Shown here in pieces: positions 17,630-25,782 of a DNA stretch of 64,000 bases. The stretch is from Planctomycetota bacterium (lineage in GTDB: Bacteria; Planctomycetota; J058; JAJDCP01). The notes under the pieces are model-generated. The model was given only the letters and a program-made list of their open reading frames with translations, did not search any database and was not told where the DNA came from. The position numbers and the translations under genes were made by a program. Where the stretch lies: positions 62,001 to 126,000 of the forward strand of contig JAJDCP010000063.1 in NCBI GenBank assembly GCA_029260765.1, read 5' to 3'. How positions within the stretch are numbered: position 1 is the stretch's first letter; each line of letters opens with the position of its first letter.

Positions 17630-18097
17630 TCACTCTTCGGTCTGCTGGCTGAAAATCGATCCCGCCAATCTCTTGAATGACGCGCGCATCTTCTCGCGAC
17701 GCGCAGCGTATTTCGCAGCATCCCAGAGCTCTACCTTGTCCGAGACGCCGACGAATACGACCTCCTTTCCGAGCTCTGCATGGCGCAGCAGATGCTCGGC
17801 CACGACGATCCGACCCTGTTTGTCGGGGACCACAGGCGCCGCGGAGCCGAAGAAATAGCGGGCGAACTCGCGTATCTCGTCGTCACCAAAGCCAGGTCCC
17901 TTCCGCTTCATGAACTCACGTTGAAACACATTCCAGCGCCTGGGCGTATACATGTCCAGGCAGTCATCAACGCCACGTGCGAGAAAAAAGCCTTCTTCCG
18001 GTTCCGCTCGAATCTGTTCTCGAAACCTGGTCGGAATTATGACTCTATTTTTCGCGTCAAGCTTCGCCGTAAACTCGCCGGTAAACCTCGGCGACAC
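17630..18097 (-). CDS. mraZ: MraZ transcriptional regulator (155 aa)
   Basis: Two SpoVT-AbrB-like halves. The first has FTGEFTAKLDAKNRVIIPTR, the second FFGSAAPVVPDKQGRIVVAE, the two DxxxRhhhP/A-type lines of MraZ. In other bacteria MraZ forms ring-like oligomers and represses the division/cell-wall (dcw) operon from its own promoter. I chose the GTG at 18097 (VSPRFTGEF) because GTGAGG lies six bases before it and it gives the family-like start; an ATG at 18139 would add 14 residues. It is not followed by rsmH or fts genes, so this is an isolated copy with unusual neighbours. Confidence 0.93.
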   Translation of the reverse strand: MSPRFTGEFTAKLDAKNRVIIPTRFREQIRAEPEEGFFLARGVDDCLDMYTPRRWNVFQREFMKRKGPGFGDDEIREFARYFFGSAAPVVPDKQGRIVVAEHLLRHAELGKEVVFVGVSDKVELWDAAKYAARREKMRASFKRLAGSIFSQQTEE

Positions 18098-18605
18098 GAG
18101 AAACCTCACTGGCGTGACCCTGCCGGCCACAAACCCCAAGGAGTTGGAGGAAAAGTGCGCAGAACTGGAACATCAGCATTCCTGCCAACCCCCAGACCCT
18201 ACCCTTCTCCACATTTCACCACTTGCTACCACATACTCCCCTTTAACCTATCGGTCCCGGGGGTGAGCGGCAAGAGCAGCTTGACTTTTTTTTCGAAGTA
18301 CACGGTCTAGTGTTTCTTCTCTCTATTGGACACATGATCTAGTACCCATCGGTGGGATGGAATGGGAGTTTCCAGGAATCAGGCCAATTCTTGTAAGTTG
18401 TTTGATAGTAACGAGATGTGTTGCTTGTTCGGTCGTGTGGGGCCGCGGGGAGGAGGCCGGAGGGACTGCTGGGTTGGGTGCTTAAGTAACTCTCACGCAA
18501 TCAGATAGGGAATCCCATCGTCGGTCGTCCTGCGTGCGGACGGGGAGACTTCCCTCTCCCGCTGGCTTCGCTATCATGGGGGCGCAAACCCGGGAGGCAC
18601 GCACG
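18098..18605. other. intergenic region between mraZ and dcd (divergent promoters)
   Basis: About 500 bases between two divergent genes; AT-richer around 18220-18420 than its surroundings. It must hold the promoters of both. TTGACT near 18280 is a possible -35-like hexamer but I find no convincing -10 partner. The TGGGA pair at 18353 is listed separately. No structured RNA was recognised. Confidence 0.5.
18353..18367 (+). promoter_or_regulatory. candidate MraZ-binding repeats
   Basis: Two TGGGA pentamers (18353-18357 and 18363-18367) separated by exactly five bases. E. coli MraZ binds direct TGGGN repeats with 5-base spacers. Here only two copies are present, they run opposite to mraZ, and they sit ~255 bases upstream of its start, so this is tentative. 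Confidence 0.3.
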
Positions 18606-19130
18606 TTGGGAATCCTGACCCGATCCGAGATCCTCAAGGCCATCGAAAACGGTTCGATCGGCATAGATCCCTTCGATCCGCAACGGGTCGGCCCGGCTTC
18701 AGTCGACCTGCACCTGGGCAACGAGTTTCGCACCTTCAAGAAGACCCACCGGATCGTGCAGGTGACCAATGATGTCGACTACCGGGCAGTGACCGAGAAG
18801 GTCGTCGTGCCTGATGGGCAGTCCCTCGTGCTGGTGCCCGGCGAGACCGTGCTCGGCATCACCCGCGAAACCGTGCGTCTTGCTGACAACCTGTGTGGCT
18901 GGCTGGAAGGACGCAGTCGTTTTGCACGCCTGGGGCTGCTGGTGCATATCAGCGCGAGTTTCATGCAGCCAGGTATCGAGAATCAGCAGGTGTTGGAGAT
19001 GAGCAACTTCTCGCCCATGGCCCTGGCTGTGCATCCGGGCACAGCGATCTGCCAGTTCGTGTTTCAACAGACCGTCGGCCACGCGCGCTATGAGGGCGAA
19101 TTCAAGACCCAGAGCGCCGAGACGTACTGA
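18606..19130 (+). CDS. dcd: dCTP deaminase (174 aa)
   Basis: Deaminates dCTP to dUTP, feeding dTMP synthesis; cytosolic, dUTPase fold. Diagnostic lines: GPASVDLHLGNEF near the N-terminus, LEGRSRFARLGLLVHISASF, and the block around QVLEM holding the catalytic Glu of the family, followed by HPGTAICQFVF. I chose TTG at 18606 because GGGAGG lies eight bases before it and it gives ILTRSEI, the normal family start; ATG at 18576 would add 10 residues. It lies 19 bases upstream of the UGA-containing DCC gene and is likely co-transcribed with it. Confidence 0.92.
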   Translation: MGILTRSEILKAIENGSIGIDPFDPQRVGPASVDLHLGNEFRTFKKTHRIVQVTNDVDYRAVTEKVVVPDGQSLVLVPGETVLGITRETVRLADNLCGWLEGRSRFARLGLLVHISASFMQPGIENQQVLEMSNFSPMALAVHPGTAICQFVFQQTVGHARYEGEFKTQSAETY

Positions 19131-19149
19131 TCGCGTAGGGAGACTCCCC

Positions 19150-19686
19150 ATGGTCCGGGTCGCGCAAGCCACCGTCATCTTCGACGGGCACTGATTCTTC
19201 TGAAGGAACGGAATCGCCCGGTTCGGGCAGATCTTCAGTTTCAGTGGTCTCGTATTTGTGCCCTTTCAATGGTGCACTCCCGGGGCTCCTCAGCAGGGCG
19301 CTCCAGAGCTGTCAGAGGGCTTGTACGAGGCATGCAAACGCTCGGTGCATGTGTTGCTTCCCGATGGCCGTTGCTTGAAACAGGCGCCCGCCTGCCTCTA
19401 CATCTTCGAGCATTCCAGCGTTCCGGCACCCTTGCGTTGGCTGGTTCGCCGTGTTGCCCAGCTGCCTCTGGTGATGCGAGGGCTCAACCTGGGCTACGAT
19501 TGCATCGCCAGCCACCGGCGTCCGGCCTCACGTATCTTCCATCGCTTGTTCTGGCGCGGCGACCGAAACGCCGAGGCCGAACCGAGCCGCTGGGTACCGA
19601 GCGTCGCTGAGATCAGAGCGCGCGGCGGCCCTGTCAGTGGCTGTGCGGGAGCTGCTGTTGATGCGGAGGGCGCCCATGGCCACTGA
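19150..19686 (+). CDS. DCC-family (DUF393) thiol oxidoreductase, candidate selenoprotein with UxxU (178 aa)
   Basis: Reads VIFDGH-UGA-FF-UGA-RNGIARFGQ from an ATG with AGGGAG upstream. The DCC family motif is DG-x-C-xx-C in a thioredoxin-like N-terminus. Here both Cys positions (codons 15 and 18) are TGA, and there is no other in-frame stop to 19686. The family C-terminal lines are present (VHVLLPDGRCLKQ; WLVRRVAQLPLVMRGLNLGYDCIASHR). A stem-loop starts 10-13 bases after the second TGA, as a bacterial SECIS should. Read conventionally, the gene would be a 14-codon stub and an orphan fragment. The 3' end overlaps the DUF455 gene by 11 bases. The last ~35 residues are low-complexity. The alternative is a pseudogene with two Cys-to-stop changes; hitting exactly and only the two catalytic positions makes that unlikely. 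Selenocysteine machinery is not in the window. Confidence 0.8.
19213..19232 (+). promoter_or_regulatory. candidate bacterial SECIS element (DCC gene)
   Basis: Stem GCCCG/CGGGC with apical GTT (reads GGTTC at the apex), lower ATC/GAT pairing with one bulged A. The loop begins 17 bases after the second TGA and 26 after the first, within the 16-37 base range described for bSECIS. A G near the start of the loop is the conserved feature recognised by SelB. Confidence 0.7.
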
Positions 19687-20467
19687 GCTGCGGGCCGTGG
19701 CCCGGGCTGTTCTATGCTCGCCCGATCTCGAGGCCAAGCTGCGGCCGCCACCGGCAGAGCTGTCAGACACTTTGCCTGGGGACGCCGAACGGCTCCCACC
19801 GGCACGCTGCGAGCGCCTGCGCATCGCCGCCAAGGTCAAGGTTCCGCCCCTCTCTGGGATGGCCGACCTGCGTCAGCGTGCGCGGATCGTGCACGCATTC
19901 GCCAATCATGAGCTGCAAGCCGTCGAGTTGTTCGCTTGGGCTGTCTTGGCATTTCCCCAGGCTCCGCCGACGTTCCGCCGCGGGTTGCTGGCTCTGATGG
20001 CCGATGAGCAGCGCCATCTCACGCTGTACTGCGAGCGCCTGCAGGATTGGGGCGTCGCGCTGGGGGATCATCCTCTCAGTGGCTACTTCTGGAAGAAGGT
20101 CGACGCTCTTCAGACCCCACTGGAATTCGTCTGCGCCATGGGGCTGACCTTCGAGGCGGCGAACCTCGATCATGCTTTGGAATACGCGCAAGTCGCTGAC
20201 GCTGTCGGCGATCCTGAAACCGCCGCGCTCTTCCGCCGCGTCCAGCGGGAAGAGGTCGCCCATGTGCGCTTCGCCTGGCGCTGGCTCGAGCGTTTGAAAC
20301 CGCCCGCACAGTCGCATTGGGACGCGTTTGTGGACAACCTGCACTGGCCCCTGCGCCCGGAGCTTTCTACCGGCCGCAGCTGGCAGCGCGCCGCCCGCGA
20401 ACGGGCGGGATTCGACGGCGCGTTTCTGGACAGACTGGCTGAGATCGTGGCGAGGACAAACTCCTGA
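19676..20467 (+). CDS. DUF455 ferritin-like protein (263 aa)
   Basis: ATG with GGAGGG five bases upstream, inside the end of the DCC gene, so translation is probably coupled. The four-helix diiron pattern is visible: Glu at ~79-84 (ANHELQAVELFAW), ExxH at 111-114 (ADEQRHL), Glu at 160 (TFEAANLDHALEY) and ExxH at 193-196 (REEVAHVRFAW). These are the expected ligands of a ferritin-like di-metal centre. The DUF455 family is uncharacterised, related to ferritin-like hydroxylases such as MiaE. Between a redox protein and an ATP-grasp protein, an oxygenation or redox step on a peptide or metabolite is plausible (inference). Confidence 0.88.
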   Translation: MATELRAVARAVLCSPDLEAKLRPPPAELSDTLPGDAERLPPARCERLRIAAKVKVPPLSGMADLRQRARIVHAFANHELQAVELFAWAVLAFPQAPPTFRRGLLALMADEQRHLTLYCERLQDWGVALGDHPLSGYFWKKVDALQTPLEFVCAMGLTFEAANLDHALEYAQVADAVGDPETAALFRRVQREEVAHVRFAWRWLERLKPPAQSHWDAFVDNLHWPLRPELSTGRSWQRAARERAGFDGAFLDRLAEIVARTNS

Positions 20468-20514
20468 ACCGCTGGATCATCGCGAACCTGGCGGCGGAGA
20501 CCGAATACGCCCGC

Positions 20515-21579
20515 ATGGAAGCGGCTGTGCGCCGCCAGCGCGAGCCGCGGCCTTGGCAGCTACCGGCGCCACGGGATCCGCGCCTGGGGCTCAAGCCGGC
20601 TGTCTTGCAGCATGTGGCCGGGCTGGCGACCCTTCTACGGGTGCTGGCAGGCCCAGGGGATGTCCTCTGGACGCCGCTGCCCGTCGATCCCGAGCGCCTT
20701 CCTTCGTTGGCTGGGAGGCCACTGCCGCGCCTGTGTAGCGGCCGCTTGCCCACAGACGCAAGCGCGCTCCTGCTGTGGGCGCAGACAGCGCGATCCGCGC
20801 GGCTGCGGGCCCCACCACCAGAGGCCGCCGTAAACTCGGGCCTGGCGGCTCGCCTCTGGAGCCTGCCCCCTTCCGAGCCGGCCGTCGCCCAGCGCGCGAA
20901 CGACCGCCGCCGCTGGTTGGGCTGGGCGCTCCAACACGGGCTTGCGCTGCCAGGGGCTACCGTGTGCCGCAGTCGAGCGCAGGTGTGCGCAGCGTTGGCA
21001 GAAGCTGAAAGCTCCGGCGATTGGGTGCTGAAGGCCCCGTTCTCGGCGGCCGGACGAGCTCGGCTCCGTAGCTCGGGGCCACCCCAGGCAGCGACCTGGC
21101 AGCGCATCGAGCGGCTGCTGCATTTGTACGGGTCCCTGGTCTACGAGCCTTGGCTGCAGCGCCACAAGGACTTCGGCTACCTGGGGTGGGTCGAGGATGG
21201 TGAGGTGCAGCTGCTCGGCGGCCACCGCTTGCTGGTCGAGCCAGGCGGAGGCTTCCGCGGCATCGCGCTGCAGCGGCCTGGCTGCGAGGCTGAGCTCAAG
21301 GCGGTGGCGCGGCAAGTCGGTAGCGCGCTGGCAGAGAGCGGTTACCAGGGTCCGTTTGGGATCGACGCTTTCGAGCATGCCGGGGGCCTGCACCCGCTGG
21401 TCGAGGTCAACGCTCGGCTGAGCTTCGGTCATCTGGCGCGTGTCTATGCAGAGCTGTTCCTTCAGCCTGCGCTGACGCTGCATTGCGGAACGGCTCGATC
21501 CCTGACGGAAGCCCAGCCACGAGTGGTGCTGCTGCGTCCCGCGGAGGGCGCCGCTCAGGCCTGTTGGTTGGAGTGGTAG
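20515..21579 (+). CDS. ATP-grasp family protein (354 aa or longer)
   Basis: The C-terminal half carries ATP-grasp features: WVLKAPFSAAGRARLR (nucleotide-binding Lys/loop), SLVYEPWLQRHKDFGY, then GIDAFEH with LVEVNARLSFGHL, the Mg-binding Glu/Asn strand. ATP-grasp enzymes activate a carboxylate as acyl phosphate and join it to an amine or thiol. The frame is open upstream to a CTG at 20464 overlapping the DUF455 stop (LNRWIIANLAAETEYARM), and those residues look coded; the ATG at 20515 has poor SD spacing. The real start is therefore probably upstream. It forms the third gene of the DCC-DUF455-ATP-grasp set. Substrate unknown. Confidence 0.82.
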   Translation: MEAAVRRQREPRPWQLPAPRDPRLGLKPAVLQHVAGLATLLRVLAGPGDVLWTPLPVDPERLPSLAGRPLPRLCSGRLPTDASALLLWAQTARSARLRAPPPEAAVNSGLAARLWSLPPSEPAVAQRANDRRRWLGWALQHGLALPGATVCRSRAQVCAALAEAESSGDWVLKAPFSAAGRARLRSSGPPQAATWQRIERLLHLYGSLVYEPWLQRHKDFGYLGWVEDGEVQLLGGHRLLVEPGGGFRGIALQRPGCEAELKAVARQVGSALAESGYQGPFGIDAFEHAGGLHPLVEVNARLSFGHLARVYAELFLQPALTLHCGTARSLTEAQPRVVLLRPAEGAAQACWLEW

Positions 21580-21586
21580 GCCGCGA

Positions 21587-24136
21587 TCAGCGCAGCTTGT
21601 CGTGCGCCCAGTCGGTGTCGATCTGGCCACTGATGGTGATGCTCTGCAGCCGCACGTTGGCTTCTTGCCACATCACGCACACGGCAGCCGCTTCCAGCGG
21701 ATCGGCCAGCTTCAGGTACGAGCGATCCAGACCCGACAACGACGAGTACACTTTGCCGCGTTCACTGCGCAGGCCCATCAGCATAGTATCACCGACGAGG
21801 ATCAGGTCGCGGGCATCCCCACCGAAGGCTCCGTTGGCTTTCAGGGTGTTGCGCTTGAACGCGTTGACCTGCAGCCCGTAGCTCGCCTCGAACAAGTAGG
21901 CGTTCCCGTTGCGGAAACACAGGCTGAAACGCGTGTTCTCTTCGGGCATTTCGTTCGAGAAGAATTTGGCCTCAACGGCCACATCCCCAGAAAAGCGGCC
22001 TTCACTCTCGACGAACCCGGAACGCTGGATCTTCAGGCCCCAGCCCATGGGATCGCGCCGAGCGCGTCCCTGCTCGAGGCGCCAGTCTTCACCAAAGCTC
22101 TCCTTGCCAGAAAACTCGTAGTGCAGGGTGATCACGCCGTCCGCATAGGCGACGATGGCCTCGGGGTCGAACAGCTCTTCGAGCCGCTCAGCCAGAGGAT
22201 CTTCGTTGGCGTGGGCACGCGTGTTGGTGCCCTCGTTGCTTGTCGGGTTGTCCGCGACAACAGGCTCATTGTCCAGCAGCTCGGGAAAATAGCTGGCGAG
22301 CTGCTGGGCACGAGCGAGGAAGGCCTCGACCTCCGCGCCCTTGTTGGCCAGGCCTTCCAACAACTCGAGGCCTGCACTCAGCTGCCCGCTGTAGAGTGTG
22401 ATCAGCGCCATGCCCAGCTTGTAGATGCTGCTGTTGCCAAAGCTGTCGTGAATCGCCAAGCGGTACCGTTCATCATCGCTCAGGTCGTCGGGGCTGATCT
22501 TCATGGTCGATCCGTCGACTCTGAGCACGATCAGCCCGTCGTCGACACCCATGAACTTGCCGTGCACCGTTTGGCCGCTGCGGAATTCGATCTCGCGAGG
22601 CCCGTGATTGCCTGCGCCCGCGCCGGCCAGTACCAGCTGTTCGACCTGCTGCATCAGGGCCAGTGCGTCGCGGTCGAGCGCGCTCGCGACGCCGTTGTCG
22701 GAGACGCACTGCACCGCCGCATCGAAGTCACGCCGCTGCACGCTATCGAGCAGCGTGAGCAGGTAACGCTCCTGGTTCAGTGCGCGCTCGTTGCGCTCGG
22801 CGATCTCACTGCCTCGCAGGTCGGCGTACGTTTCGTTCCGTCGTGCTTGGATCCATGTGCGCTCGTGCTTGCCGAAACGCTGTGCGGCGACGGTCAGCAG
22901 CGAGTCTGCCGAGGCGTGCTGGTCCGCTGCCAGGAAGGCATCGATCTGCGTGTCATAGCTCGCCCGAGTTTCGGCGATGCTGTCCTCGACCAGGCGTTGG
23001 CGTGCCGCCGCTTGCTCGAGGGCGGCGTCAGCCGTCAGATCACTCTGCACCTGCTGCAGGCGACTCAGAGCCATACCGAGATTCCCGTCACGCAGCAGGG
23101 CTTCACAGTCTTCCAATGCCCGGTTCAAGACCGCCAGATCGCGGTCCTGGGCGACGCCTGCGAGGCGTTCGGCCTCGTCAAGCGCCCGCCGTGCAACGGG
23201 CGTATCGCTGTAGTCGAAGGCCAGGCCACGCAGCCCTACGATCTGGGAATAGACATCGCGGCGATTCATGACTTCGCGGAACAGCTGCTCAGCACGGCGT
23301 TCACGACCCGACGGGGTCGCATCCTGGCCGTGCGGTGAAACCCAGGGCTCATCTTGACTGCTGCTCGGGGCCTGGGGCCGTTCGGGCCGTTCGTCACGCT
23401 CATGGCTCGGCGCTTCGGCACGCTCGAGCAGCACTGTCTCGCGCCCGGAGACCAGGTAGGCGAACAGGCCGACGACAACGACCATCATGAATGCCATCAG
23501 CATGAAGAAGGGTGCATGCGATGGTTGGGAATGATAGCGGGCCGAGCCCCGACTACGACGTGCTCGCGGGCGTTCGTTGCGCATGCCCTTGAATTGTGCC
23601 GCGGTGAGCTCCTGGCGCACGGTGCCGCGTCGGTCTGTTCGGAGGGGGGCGACGGGGCGCAGGACCACCTGTGTCACGGCCACACGTCGGGACTTGGAGC
23701 GCTTGCGTTTGGTCTTCTGCTTGGGACTGCTGACAATCGGCGTTGCTCGGCGCGTGGGCGCCGCTGCTATGGGAGTCAATATAGCTTGCGTGCGCGCTCG
23801 CCGCACTTTGGCGACGGGGGTAAGGACGGCTTCTGTGCGCTGCCGAGCCCGCTTCTTGCGCTCTTGGCGCTCGCCTTGTTCCTCAGCGTGCTTGCGTCGT
23901 TGCTTCTTCTTCTGTTTCTGTTTCTTTTGGATGAGCTTTGCGACCAGTTTGCAGATCTTGATCGCCACCTTGCGTTCGACCAGGTGGTTTTCGACCAGAA
24001 TCTGCCCCAGGGTCCGCTTGTTTCCCTTGGCCAGGCGATCTTCCAAAATGTCATAGGCGGCCTGAAGCTCGGTCTGACCGATCAGCGCGTTCCTCAGAGC
24101 AATTTCGCCAAAGAGAACATCTTGCAGGCGCGGCAA
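21587..24136 (-). CDS. large membrane-anchored protein with MshEN-like start and LamG-like end (849 aa)
   Basis: Starts at TTG (GGGGAG upstream, long spacing). Residues ~1-60 (ALIGQTELQAAYDILEDRL, then TLGQILVENHLVERKVA) resemble the N-terminal domain of GspE/MshE-type proteins. A very Lys/Arg-rich linker follows to ~205, then one membrane helix (FFMLMAFMMVVVVGLFAYLVSG, split around ~210-232). The outside part has a helical TPR-like region (~270-600) and a C-terminal beta domain (~650-849) like concanavalin/LamG or 3-keto-disaccharide hydrolase folds (NTRFSLCFRNGNAYLFEAS). It is convergent with the ATP-grasp gene, with 7 bases between stops. Function unknown. Confidence 0.8.
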   Translation of the reverse strand: MPRLQDVLFGEIALRNALIGQTELQAAYDILEDRLAKGNKRTLGQILVENHLVERKVAIKICKLVAKLIQKKQKQKKKQRRKHAEEQGERQERKKRARQRTEAVLTPVAKVRRARTQAILTPIAAAPTRRATPIVSSPKQKTKRKRSKSRRVAVTQVVLRPVAPLRTDRRGTVRQELTAAQFKGMRNERPRARRSRGSARYHSQPSHAPFFMLMAFMMVVVVGLFAYLVSGRETVLLERAEAPSHERDERPERPQAPSSSQDEPWVSPHGQDATPSGRERRAEQLFREVMNRRDVYSQIVGLRGLAFDYSDTPVARRALDEAERLAGVAQDRDLAVLNRALEDCEALLRDGNLGMALSRLQQVQSDLTADAALEQAAARQRLVEDSIAETRASYDTQIDAFLAADQHASADSLLTVAAQRFGKHERTWIQARRNETYADLRGSEIAERNERALNQERYLLTLLDSVQRRDFDAAVQCVSDNGVASALDRDALALMQQVEQLVLAGAGAGNHGPREIEFRSGQTVHGKFMGVDDGLIVLRVDGSTMKISPDDLSDDERYRLAIHDSFGNSSIYKLGMALITLYSGQLSAGLELLEGLANKGAEVEAFLARAQQLASYFPELLDNEPVVADNPTSNEGTNTRAHANEDPLAERLEELFDPEAIVAYADGVITLHYEFSGKESFGEDWRLEQGRARRDPMGWGLKIQRSGFVESEGRFSGDVAVEAKFFSNEMPEENTRFSLCFRNGNAYLFEASYGLQVNAFKRNTLKANGAFGGDARDLILVGDTMLMGLRSERGKVYSSLSGLDRSYLKLADPLEAAAVCVMWQEANVRLQSITISGQIDTDWAHDKLR

Positions 24137-24274
24137 AGTACGTGTGGCTCCCCATTAAAAGAACTTCCAACCAGAGTATACGATGCGAATCCCATGCCAG
24201 GTAGATGGAAAACCGCATGGCGCGCGGCTCCTCGGCCTCATCCGGCCTGGTAGGCCCGGAAATCGACGATGGCG

Positions 24275-24940
24275 TCAGCCGGGTCCGGTTGCGTCATCCT
24301 CGGAGGCTTGAAACGGAAGCGAGCCCGAAGCCAGTTTCTGGTGGGAATCTGGAGCCGCGTGCAAGGCCGGTTCCTCCCGTCGGATCAGGCGCGCGAGGTT
24401 GGAACGGTGACGCCAGACGACCAGGAGCCCGAGCACGGCGCAGAACAGGTTGAGTCTCCAATCCGGGTCGGTCAGAAACTGTGTGACAACCAAAGCCAGG
24501 GCCGCGCTGAGTGATGCCACGGACATGATCCTGAACAAGCCGAGCAAGATCGCCCAACAGCTCACCGCGATGACGAAGCCGAGCGGAGCCAGCAGCACCA
24601 GGACGCCGGCGCTTGTGGCGACCCCCTTGCCCCCACGACCCTTGAGGAACAGTGAGAACACGTGTCCAACGATCGCTCCAGCACCGGCGCACAGGGCGAC
24701 GAGAGGTTCCTCGGGCAGTCCGTGCTGCGCAGCCAATACCGGGAGCATTCCTTTGCAGAAGTCGAGCAGAAAGACCAACAGCCCCCAGCGCAGGCCCAAC
24801 ACGCGACCGACATTGGTGGCCCCTACGTTACGGCTGCCGAGCTCGCGGATGTCGACCCCCCGAACGATGCGAGCGATCAGCAGTCCGAAGGGCAGACTGC
24901 CCAGCAGGTAGGCTGCGATGAATGCGATGGCTACCAGCAT
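24275..24940 (-). CDS. plsY: glycerol-3-phosphate acyltransferase PlsY (221 aa)
   Basis: Integral membrane acyltransferase that transfers acyl groups from acyl-phosphate to glycerol-3-phosphate, the first step of phospholipid synthesis. Family motifs are visible: AYLLGSLPFGLLIAR, IRELGSRNVGATNVGRVLG (substrate loop), GHVFSLFLKGRGGKGVATSAG and the C-terminal VVWRHRSNLARLIR. At least five hydrophobic segments. SD GAGGACGCTGC before the ATG. The last ~30 residues are a polar tail beyond the usual family length. Confidence 0.95.
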   Translation of the reverse strand: MLVAIAFIAAYLLGSLPFGLLIARIVRGVDIRELGSRNVGATNVGRVLGLRWGLLVFLLDFCKGMLPVLAAQHGLPEEPLVALCAGAGAIVGHVFSLFLKGRGGKGVATSAGVLVLLAPLGFVIAVSCWAILLGLFRIMSVASLSAALALVVTQFLTDPDWRLNLFCAVLGLLVVWRHRSNLARLIRREEPALHAAPDSHQKLASGSLPFQASEDDATGPG

Positions 24941-25029
24941 GCAGCGTCCTCAAGGGTCTCAAGCATCCACGACCCAGCGAGGCCGCGCGGTCCAACGGCG
25001 CCGTCGCAGAAAACCTGGCGGGCAGCAGA

Positions 25030-25782
25030 CTACGACATCATCTGTTCCATCTGCGTCTGCAGGCGGCTCTCGAGCTCGGAGATCTGTTCTTCGCGTTGTC
25101 GAGCGAGCGTGCGCCGGGTCGCCAGCTCTCTGTGAAGCACGCGCAAGTCTTCGATCAGCTGCCGGCGCCGCTCTTCGAAGTCTGCGCCGGCCGTTGCGGT
25201 CCCGAGCTCGAGGCGGGCGATGAGTCGCCGCAACTCTGTCAGCTGTCGGCTGCGTGCGCGGCCGATGCGCAGCTGGACTTTGAGCTCAGCCCGCAGATCG
25301 ATGCTGTGCAGCGCATCGTCGTGGATGCGCTCGCGCACTTCCTCCAAGCGGCCGATGCGGTCGTCGAGGGAGCGACGGCTGAGCAGCAACGCAGACTGGA
25401 GCTCAGCGACGGGAGCTTGCCCCTTTTGCAGTGTCTCGGCCCGTGCCTGCGAGACCGCATCGTCGGCCAGCAACGCAGCGTAGTTGGAACGATCGAGTTT
25501 CTGCTCAGCGAACTCACGACCGTCGAGACTCTGCTCAAGCTCTTCCTCGCAGCGGTCGATGGCGTCCTCGAGCTCCCGGTCTTCGCGCCGTTGGTCGGCG
25601 AGCGCCTGCTTGAGCCGGGCTTGCTCACGGGCGGCTTCTGCCTGCCGAGTGCGGAGCTCGTCGAGCTGCTCTTCCCTTGCTTCCAATGCAGCCTGGGCGG
25701 CGTTGAGCTCTGCCTGCAGGCTGTCCTGCGGTTCCTCTTCGTCCTCCTCGGACAGGCTGTCCAGCGCTTCTTCGGCATCCAT
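25030..25782 (-). CDS. coiled-coil protein (250 aa)
   Basis: Almost entirely heptad-rich coiled coil (Glu, Leu, Arg, Ala), with an acidic start (DAEEALDSLSEEDEEE). The ATG at 25782 overlaps the stop of the upstream FHA gene (TGATG), so the two are translationally coupled and probably work together, perhaps as hetero-coiled coils. No enzymatic motif. Confidence 0.75.
   Translation of the reverse strand: MDAEEALDSLSEEDEEEPQDSLQAELNAAQAALEAREEQLDELRTRQAEAAREQARLKQALADQRREDRELEDAIDRCEEELEQSLDGREFAEQKLDRSNYAALLADDAVSQARAETLQKGQAPVAELQSALLLSRRSLDDRIGRLEEVRERIHDDALHSIDLRAELKVQLRIGRARSRQLTELRRLIARLELGTATAGADFEERRRQLIEDLRVLHRELATRRTLARQREEQISELESRLQTQMEQMMS

Noticed and set aside
19192..19203. altered genetic code (TGA read as Trp or Gly) to explain the in-frame TGA codons
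   Set aside because: TGA is the stop in many overlapping gene junctions here (ATGA/GTGA overlaps at ribH-nusB-ftsY, ruvA, the copper ATPase), so only context-dependent recoding fits.
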